Assembly: GCA_937941745.1 (NCBI GenBank) | Contig: CALDGV010000308.1 | Location: forward strand, 1 to 10,073 | Direction: 5' to 3' | DNA length: 10,073 nucleotides | Origin: an uncultured Prosthecobacter sp. | GTDB lineage: Bacteria; Verrucomicrobiota; Verrucomicrobiia; Verrucomicrobiales; Verrucomicrobiaceae | Shown: piece by piece, positions 1 through 9,100 of the stretch | How positions within the stretch are numbered: the first letter of the stretch is position 1 | Layout of the letters: every line of letters begins with the position of its first letter | Position numbers and translations under genes: made by a program | The notes under the pieces: model-generated | What the model saw: the letters and a program-made list of their open reading frames with translations, nothing else | The model's database searches: none | Told to the model about the DNA's origin: nothing

Positions 1-2
1 TC

Positions 3-131
3 GTGGCGTTTTCCGCCAGCGATCCTGACTTTCCAGCAGGGATGACTCAGACCACGACGGTGGCCAGCTACACCATCAACCTCGCCGGTGGCTGGGAGCT
101 GGAGAATCTTGATTTCGGGCGTGCCTATGCC
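3..131 (+). other. C-terminal tail of an upstream domain, probably SdrD B-like
   Basis: The first 43 residues end in a segment reading [10 protein letters not shown], which resembles the closing strand of SdrD B-like domains (compare IDFGFNNA and IDFGFANL later in the same protein). It is followed at once by the opening strand of the next SdrD-like domain. The rest of the domain lies before the window. Assignment rests only on this terminal strand and on the tandem context. Confidence 0.55.
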
Positions 132-3100
132 GGAGGCTTGAGCGGCGTGGTGTTTGCCGATTCGAATGGAAACGGCGGTCGTGATGCTGGTGAAGGCGGT
201 GTGCCAGGGGCTGTTGTGGAGCTGTTCGACAGCGCCGGGTCTGTTTTCCGCGATTCGCGGGTCTGCGGTCCCAACGGCGAATACCGCTTCGACGGCCTGC
301 CGAACGGCACCCATGTGTTGAAGGTCCGTCTGGACTCTCTTGTGACGATGAATGGTGCCAGCTGCACGGCGGATCCGACTGCTCCCGCCGATGGTCAGGC
401 CTCCAGCACCATCACCAACGGCTCGCAGAACCAAAACTTGAATTTCGGCTATCTGGCGAGCAATACAGCGCCGGTGAGCGCGATCTGCCCCACCCCGCGT
501 GGCCAGACGCAGGGAGCCCAGTACATGGTGACGCGGCTGGGCAAGGATGTTCTCGGCGGACAGGGCTACCAGCAGGCGCAGTGCATCATGGGCATGGCAC
601 CAAATGGCCGCTGGACCACGGGTGTGCGCTTTGGCAGCAACACCCGAGGCTTTGTCATGGAGGTGCCGACCTTGACTTACGCCAATGTTCCCAAGGTTTC
701 TGCCTCGGCTTCATATGCACTGGGCACGGATGTGAACAATGACGGCAACGCCGTCGGCTACGAAAGGGTGTCTTCGGGCAAGAATGTCACGGTGTATGGC
801 TGGATGTACACCCGCGCGAATGGCCAGACGAGGAGGCTGCTGACACCTTTCGATGCCAATGCCGGACTCAATGCACAGCCCGTCTCGATCACCGGTGACG
901 GTCTTCATGCCTTCGGTACCGTGGATCCTGATGGTCCTGGCGCGACGGTGAGCCAGGGCGGGTATTGGAATCTTGTCACACGTCAGTGGACCGCGATTCC
1001 TGGGCTGCGTGAGATCATTGATGCCAGCTCAGATGGCCGCATCCTGCTCGTGGTCAACAGCAGTGGTCAGGGGCAGATTCTGCGCGGTTCGATCCAAGGC
1101 GGCTGGTCCACGGTGATGGTCACCTTCACGGGACGCCTCAAAGGCGGCGATGTGAGTGCCCTGGGGCGTTATGTGGGCTCCAGTGAGACGGTCAGCGGGG
1201 TGCCGGTGCCTTTTGTTTACGACACGCTGCTTTCCACAAGGCAGAATCTGCCTCGTGCGACTTCGGATACCCTGGGGGGCGTGATTGGAGCCATCTCTGA
1301 CAGCGGCAGGGTTTTGGGCAGCATGTATGTGAGCGGAAGCGCTGGCAGTGCCGCCGTGCTGTGGGAGTCTCCTGCTTCCAGCTACGTCACAATTCAGAAC
1401 GTGCTGCGGAATGACGGCCACACGCAGCAAGATCCGGCCTACGCGGGTTGGAACATCTACAACGGTGGCGATGGCATGAGTTCGGATGGTCTGACCTGGG
1501 GCGTTTACGGGAACAACCCCCTGGACATGGAGGACAGCCTTCTCTTCCAGACGCTGCCTCCTCTGGAGGATCGCCTCTGCCTGGGCAACGCCGTCTGGCT
1601 GGATGCCGATGCGGATGGCATCAAGGAGGTGGGCGAACCCGGCATCAGCGGAGTCGTGCTGCGCCTTTATCACACCGGTTCTGATGGAGCAGTCGGTGGC
1701 ACGGGAGATGCCGCCGATTGGGAGGCTCATCCGAGCATCACCACCACCTCGTCCGGCTCTTATGTGTTCAGCCCTCTTGCTGCTGGCCGCTATTATATCA
1801 CCGTGCAGCCTGCCAGCCAGTATCCAAGCACTTCCGGAGCTCCTGACCTGGATGACAACGGCCAGGACAATGACAACAATGCGCGTCAGCCTGCCGGGCC
1901 GGGCACCCTGGCCTACAGCCCTGTGATTACCCTGCAGGCTGGCACGGAGCCAACCAACGACGGCGATGCCGATGCCAGCACGGACTTCTCCATCGACTTT
2001 GGCTTCAACAATGCCCTCAACATAGGCAACCAGGTCTGGAGAGATGCCAATGACAACGGCATCTTCGACTCCGCTTCAGGCGAGCAGGGGGTTGAGGGGC
2101 TGACCGTCGAACTCTTGAGCCCCGCCAATGACGCGGTGCTGATGAGCACCACGACCGATGTGGATGGCTTCTACAGCTTCAACACGGCCACCGCAGCCAG
2201 CTACAAGGTGCGCATCCCGTTTTTAAACGCAGCCAATCCTCTGACCAGCAGCACGGTGGTGACCACGGACAACGGTGTGGATCATGACAACAATGGTTCT
2301 CAGCCAGGTGTGGGGCAGACAGCTGTCACCTCGATGGCCTTCGCACTGGCGGCAGGAACAGAGCCTGGTTCGAGCGGAGGCACCAACTATGAGAAGACCA
2401 TCGATATTGGCCTGAGGCCATGCCCCGCCTTCCAGATCAAACCTGCTTCACTGGCTGCCGGAGTACAGGACAGTTCCTACAGCCAGGCGCTGACAGCCTC
2501 TGGTGGCGTCGGCCCTTATGTCTGGCAGATGCTTTCCGGCTCCCTGCCTCTGGGCTTGGTTCTTGGCGATGCTGGAGTGATCAGCGGGGTGCCTATGGAA
2601 GTCGGCACGTTCATTTTCACGGCTCGGGTCACCGATGCCAAGGGCTGCTCCACGAATCAGAATCTTTCTCTGCTGATCAACTGCCCCTCGATCACGCTGA
2701 CTCCGGCCAGCCTTCCGAACGTCACGCGTTTGATGGCCTACTCCCAGGACGTGGTTGTTGTGGGGGGCAGGGCGCCTTACTCCGTCGAGGTGGCTGACGG
2801 CAGCCTGCCTGCCGGCCTGAGCATCAATGCGGATAACCAGCTTGTGGGCACAACGACGGCTTCGCCTGGAAGCTACACCTTCACACTCCGAGCCATGGAT
2901 GCACAGGGCTGCACTGGCACCCGTGAATACACCTTGAGCGTGGTCTGTCCGCCGGTAGTCCTGGAGCCTGCCTCCCTGCCAAATGGCACGGTCGGCACGA
3001 ATTACAGTCAGACACTGGCGGCCAGTGGCGGCACTGCACCCTACTCTTATGCTGTCAGCAGCGGTGCCCTGCCGTCTGGCTTGTTGCTCAACGCCACCTC

Positions 3101-6100
3101 GGGAACCCTCAGCGGCATCCCGACCAGCAGTGCGAGCGCCAGTTTTGTCATCCGCGCCACGGATGCGGCCGGATGCTCTGGAACCCGCAGCTACAGCGTC
3201 ACTCCGGCCTGTCCGACGGTGGTGCTCACGCCTTCTTCGTTGAGCAATGGCGTGGTGGGGCAGGCCTATTCACAGACTCTCACCGCCACGGGAGGGCAGG
3301 GTGGATACAACTGGGTGGTCATCAGCGGGAACCTGCCGGCTGGGCTCACTCTGAATGCGCTGACTGGTGTCATCAACGGCACGCCAACCGCCAATGTGGC
3401 AGCTTCCTTCACCGTGCGTGCGACGGACAGTGCGGGCTGCTCAGGATCTCGTAATTACATTGTCACTCCTGTTTGTCCGACCGTGTCCGTGGTGCAGACA
3501 ACTCTGCCTGCAGCCGTTGTGGGTTCAGCCTACTCCACAACACTGACCTCTTCCGGAGGAACGTCCCCCTACACCTGGAGCCTCACTTCGGGAACGCTGC
3601 CGACGGGTCTGACCTTGAGCCCCGCCGGGGTGCTGAGCGGCACGGCGACTGCGGCGAACGGCTCTGGAACCTCGCTGACCTTCCGAGTGGTGGATGCCAA
3701 CGGCTGCGCCGGAGCCCGGGCCTTGTCGTTGCAGGTCTGCCCAGCCATGACCCTGAACCCAGCCTCGCTGGCCGTGAGTGTCGTCGGCACCGCCTACAGC
3801 CAGACTGTCTCTGCGAGCGGAGGGCTGGCTCCTTATGTGTACTCCGTCAGTGCGGGGTCTCTGCCTTCCTGGGCTTCCTTCAACACGACGACAGGCGTGC
3901 TCTCGGGGACGCCAACCAGCACAACGGCGGCCAGCTTCAGCATCCGTGCCGCGGATGCCAATGGCTGCGTCGTCACCCGCGCCTACACAATCACCCCGAC
4001 CTGTCCTCCCGTCACCGTCAATCCTTCCGCCCTGGCGAATGGCACCGTCGGAGCCAGCTACAGTCAGACAGTCACTGCAACAGGCGGAAGCGCTCCTTAC
4101 AATTATGCCGTCAGCGTCGGTGCACTGCCCGCTGGCTTGGTGCTGAACAATGCCACTGGCAGCATCAGCGGCACCTGCACGGCCTCCGGAAATTTCACTT
4201 TTACAGTGCGTGCCACGGACAATCGGGGATGCCAGGGAGAGCGTGCTTACAACCTCGCCGTCACTTGTCCCTCCGTGGTCTTGAACCCTTCCACACTGGT
4301 GGAGGGCGTGGTCGGAACAGCTTACAGTCAGACACTGAGCGCGACTGGAGGCACGGCTCCCTACACGTTCAGCGTCAGTGGCGGCAGTTTGCCTGAAGGC
4401 CTGGCTTTGAATGCTTCCACGGGTGCGATCACTGGCACGCCGACCGCGGCCAACGGGGCAGGTGGAGCGGTCACTTTGAGGGTCACGGATGCGCTTGGCT
4501 GCTCGGCCACACGCTCTTTCACTCTCAGCGTGTGCCCGGTGATCAGCCTGAACCCTTCAGCTCTGGTGGCAGGCACGATCGGAAATGCTTACTCGCAGGC
4601 CATTGTGGCTTCAGGCGGCACCGCACCTTACGCTTACAGCATCATCAGCGGCACTCTGCAGAGCGGTCTGAGCTTCAACGCCAGCACCGGAGCCATCAGT
4701 GGTGTTCCCTCCGTGGGCGGGACGGCGAACATTACGGTGAGGGCTGTGGATGCCCACGGCTGCATGGGGCTGCGCAGTTATGTGCTCGCCGTCAGCTGCC
4801 CTGTGACCACCATCAGCCCGGCCACGCTGGCGGATGGTCTGGTAGGGACAGCCTACTCTCAGACGGTGACGGTGAGTGGTGGAAGCGCTCCCTACACCTG
4901 GGATGTCAGTGCGGGAGAGCTTCCTGCGGGCATCCAGCTCAGCAGTTCGGGTGCATTCAGCGGCACGCCTACAGCCAGCAATGGGGCTGGTGTCAGCATC
5001 ACCGTGCGCAGCACGGATGCCTTCAACTGTGCCACGACCAAGAACTACTTGCTGAAGATCTGCCCGATCATCCTGGTGAACCCTGCCACGCTGGCTGCCG
5101 CAACCGTGGGCAGCAGCTACACGCAGACTCTGACGGCCTCAGGTGGAGCGGCTCCCTACACTTACACCCTGAGTTCGGGAGCACTGCCCGCAGGTCTCAG
5201 TCTGAATGCTTCCACAGGAGTCATTGCAGGGACTCCGACCAGCAATGTCAGCGCCACCTTCACGGTTCAGGCCTTGGATGCGAACGGTTGCGCAGGCCAG
5301 CGCAGCTACACTCTGGTTCCGGTGTGTCCGGCGCTGACGATTCTGCCTGCAACACCAACGCCTGCCGTGGTGGGTGCTGCTTACAGTCAGGTGATCAGCG
5401 CTTCGGGGGGGGCGGGCCCCTACACGATTGAGCTTAGCAGTGGAAGCCTCCCGGCTGGATTGAGCTTTGATCCTGGCAGCGCCACACTTTCCGGCACTCC
5501 GACCTCCGCGAATGGCCTGGGAACCAGCCTGACCTTCCGGGCGACGGACGCCTTTGGCTGCCAGAGCACACGGTCTTTGAATCTTCAGGTCTGTCCTGCC
5601 ATCTCGCTCAGTCCTGCATCGCTGCCCAACGGCACGGTCGGCGCTGCTTACAGCCAGAGCTTGTCTGGCGTGGGAGGTGCAGCTCCCTATGCGTTCACGG
5701 TGGTCGCAGGCTCACTCCCATCCTGGGCAAGCCTGAACAGCACGACAGGTCTTGTTAGCGGCACACCAGACAGCACCTTGACCGCCAGCTTCACCATCCG
5801 GGCCGTGGATGCGAATGGCTGCCAGGCGACTGCCAGCTACACCGTGACGCCGCAATGTCCTGCGATGACCATCGCGCCAACGACCCTGCCCGTGCCCACA
5901 GTGGGTGTGGCCTACAGTCAGAGCCTGTCGGTCACAGGCGGCACCGGACCCTACACCTACAGCATCAGCAGTGGTGTGCTGCCTTCGGGGCTCACTCTGA
6001 ATGGTTCGACTGGGGTGATCAGTGGCACGCCCACCAGCACCGCAAACGCTGCGTTCACGATTCGTGCCACCGACTCCTACGGCTGCCAGGGACTGCGAAA

Positions 6101-9100
6101 CTACAGCGTCACACCTGTTTGCCCGGTCATCGCACTGACTCCGACGTCCTTGCCTGGTGGGACCGTGGGCGTCAGCTACAGCCAGTCCGTGAGTGGCACC
6201 GGCGGCGTGGCGCCTTACACCTATGCCGTCAGTGCCGGGGCGCTCCCTTCCGGCCTCACGCTGAACAGCAGCACGGGCACCATCACCGGCACGCCGACCA
6301 GCACCGCCACAGCCACCTTCACAATCCGGGTCACGGATTCGAACAGCTGCTCCGGTTCGCGCGCTTATGCCGTCACGCCGGTCTGCCCGACGATCACGCT
6401 TTCGCCCTCATCCCTCGCAGGGGGCATGGTGGGAAGCTCCTATCAGCAGACGGTTTCCGCTTCTGGAGGTGCCGGACCTTACAGTTATGCGCTCACTGCG
6501 GGCACGCTGCCGGCAGGCCTCAGCCTGAATGCAACCACGGGGGAGATCTCCGGCACACCCACCGCCTCGAACGGTGCTGGCGCAAACATCACGCTGCGCG
6601 CCACGGATCGCAACGGGTGCCAGGGAACACGCAGTTACACTCTCAAGATCTGCCCTGTCATTGCCATCAGCCCGGCCTCCATGGCGGTTCCGACGGTGGG
6701 TGCAGCTTACAGCAGTACCGTTTCAGCCTCTGGAGGTGCCACACCTTATGTTTTTGCTCTTTCCACGGGGGCTCTTCCGGCGGGGTTGAGCCTGAACGTG
6801 GCGACCGGGGAGATTTCCGGAACTCCGACCCAGGATGTCGCTGCAAGTTTCGTGGTGCGTGTCACCGATGCCAATGGCTGCCAGGCCACCCGCAGCTACA
6901 ACATGGCTCCTGTCTGCCCAGCCTTGACGCTGGCCCCGACCTCCTTGCCTGCGGCGGTGGTGGGCACGGGTTACAGCCAGACCCTGAGTGTGACCGGCGG
7001 CAATGCGCCTTACACATTCAGCGTGTCGAACGGAACGCTGCCTTCAGGGCTCAGCCTCGACAGTGTCACAGGCATTCTCAGTGGCACGCCGACGAGTGCG
7101 ACCCTGAGCAGCTTCACCATCCGGGTGACCGATCAGTATGGCTGTGCAGGCTCCCGGGCCTATTCCTTGTCGCCGGTCTGTCCGGTGCTTGTGGTGACGC
7201 CAGCCACCCTGCCTCGCGCGCAAGTGGGAACTCCTTACTCACAGGCTCTGGCGGCTGGTGGTGGCAGCGCGCCCTACACCTGGGCACTGACCTCTGGCAG
7301 CCTGCCAGCAGGCCTGAACTTTGATGCAGCAACAGCGACGATCAGCGGCACGCCGACGACAGCCAACGGAGCTGGTGTGTCACTCACCTTCCGTGCGACG
7401 GACCAGTATGGCTGTCAGACGACACTGACGAGCACCCTTGTGGTCTGTCCGGTGATTTCGCTGGCTCCATCAGCCCTGCCGGATGCCTCGGTGGGCTTGT
7501 CCTACAGCCAGACCGTGACCGCTTCCGGCGGCGCGACCCCCTATGCCTACTCCTTGAGCAGTGGCAGCCTGCCCGCCGGGCTGTCTTTGACCAGCAGCGG
7601 GGTGATTTCCGGAACGCCAATCAGCACGGCCCCCTCCTCATTTGTGGTTCGGGCGGTGGATGCGAATGGTTGTGTGGGCACGCGGACTTACGAGATCATC
7701 ACCGGCTGTCCTGTCATCACTGTCAGCCCGGCGTCACTTCCCGATCCGACGGTTGGATCACCCTATTCACAGGCCATCACGGCAAGTCCGCCAAGCGGAC
7801 TGATCGGTCAGTACTTCTCTGGCACCAACTTGCAGACCCTGGTCCTGAGCCGTGTTGACAGCAGCATCGACTTCGACTGGGCCAGTGGCAGCCCTGATCC
7901 CTTGGTTCCTGCAAACGGATTTTCTGTTCGCTGGACAGGCACGCTCCTGCCGAACACGACGGGAACCTACACCTTCCAGGCGACGACCGATGATGGCTTC
8001 CGTCTTTGGGTGAACAATACCCTGCTGATTGACCGCTGGTATGATCAGAGTGCCACAAACCACAGTGCAAGCGTGGTGCTCAACGGTGGTTCTGCCGCCG
8101 TCATCCGTGTCGAATTCTATGAAAACGGCGGGCAGGCAGTGGCGCGGCTTCAGTGGAGCGGTCCTGGTTTCCCCATGCAGCCGGTGACTGGCTGGCAGAC
8201 CTATCGTTACACCGTGGGTGCAGGCACGTTGCCAACTGGGCTGGCGCTGGATGAGATGACGGGAGTTCTCAGCGGCACGGTCACCACGCCGGGAGTTTCC
8301 AACTTCACCGTGCGTGTCTCCGACGGCAGCGCCTGTTTTGGCACACGCAGCTATACGGTCACGTCGGCCTGCCCCGCGCTGACCGTTGACACAGCTTCCC
8401 TGCCGGAAGCCTTCGTCGGCTCCAGCTACAGCCAGACCCTTGCCGCAACCGGTGGTGTGGCTCCCTTGGTTTGGAGCCTTCAAAGCGGCACTCTGCCGCA
8501 GGGGCTGAGCCTCAGCAGTGCTGGGGTGATCAGCGGCACGCCGACCTCTGCGGCTGCAGCCAGCCTGACCGTGCGTGTGACGGACGCCTCGGGCTGTTTC
8601 GCGACAAAAAACCTGACGTTGATCAGCCGAAACATGGGCATCGGCAACCTTGTCTGGGTCGATGGCAACAACAACGGACTGCGTGACTCCACCGAAGTCG
8701 GCATTCCCAACCTGCGGGTGGAGCTGTGGTCGCCGGGAGGTGACGGTGCACGTGACAACGGCGGTGGCGACGACGTCAGGCTGAACGAGACATTCACCGA
8801 TGCGAACGGGCTTTATGGCTTCAATGGCCTCCTGCCCGGTGTCTATTATGTCCGTATTCCGACTCCGCCGGTTTACAATCCGCAGGTCAGCATGCCTTCG
8901 GTGAGCAGTGACAATGCCGTCAACAACGACAGCAACGGCATTCAGCCCGGTGGCAGCGGCACGCCGGTTGTCAGCCCCCTCATCACACTTGCCGCTGGCG
9001 CGGAGGCCGCCTTGGGCGTGGATGGAGATGATGCCGACCGCGATGCCACGATCGACTTCGGCTTTGCCAACCTGGATCTCTGCTACACCAACAGCCTGGT

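Larger units (their letters stand above)
2421..8630 (+). repeat. 22-unit array of putative-Ig (He_PIG, cadherin-like) repeats, period 264 bp
   Basis: Counting each unit from its Cys-Pro motif, unit starts are 2421, 2682, 2946, 3210, 3474, 3738, 4002, 4266, 4533, 4797, 5061, 5325, 5592, 5856, 6120, 6384, 6651, 6915, 7179, 7446, 7707 and 8370. Spacing is 261, 264 or 267 bp except for unit 21 (663 bp), which contains a PA14 domain. The consensus runs CP, L-x-P-x-S-L, GTVGxxYSQ, GGxAPYTY, SGxLPxGLxL, TGxISGTPT, SFTxRATD, NGC, RSYxV. This matches the He_PIG family, an Ig/cadherin-like sandwich found in bacterial surface proteins. Every unit has one Cys in CP and one about 70 residues later (NGC), which suggests disulfides in an oxidising compartment. 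DNA identity between units is much lower than protein similarity because synonymous positions differ, so the array is old and under selection. The likely role is a long stalk. Confidence 0.93.

Noticed and set aside
1029..1730. 233-codon open frame on the minus strand
   Set aside because: Antisense to the propeller and SdrD domain 2. No recognisable domain, and no intergenic room for its own promoter.
3473..4396. 307-codon open frame on the plus strand, and a similar one at 4532-5431
   Set aside because: Same cause as the other frame +2 shadows: out-of-frame reading of the repeats, with repeated nonsense motifs that mirror the 264-bp period.
5855..7324. 489-codon open frame on the plus strand, frame +2
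   Set aside because: It overlaps the Ig array in another frame. Because the repeat period is a multiple of three, a shadow frame that is open in one unit tends to stay open in the next. The translation is rich in His, Cys, Gln and Arg with no domain.
7794..8186. Insertion sequence or intein in repeat 21
   Set aside because: The extra sequence encodes a PA14 domain with no transposase, inverted repeats, or intein splice residues (no Cys/Ser at the start and no His-Asn at the end).
2421..8630. CRISPR array or DNA-level satellite
   Set aside because: The repeat is 264 bp, coding, in frame and diverged at synonymous sites, with no short identical repeats or unique spacers. Selection acts on the protein.
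2421..8630. Phase-variable or frameshift-prone repeat tract
   Set aside because: The length differences between units are whole codons, and no long homopolymer or short tandem repeat was seen. The longest G run, near 5405, is short and in frame.
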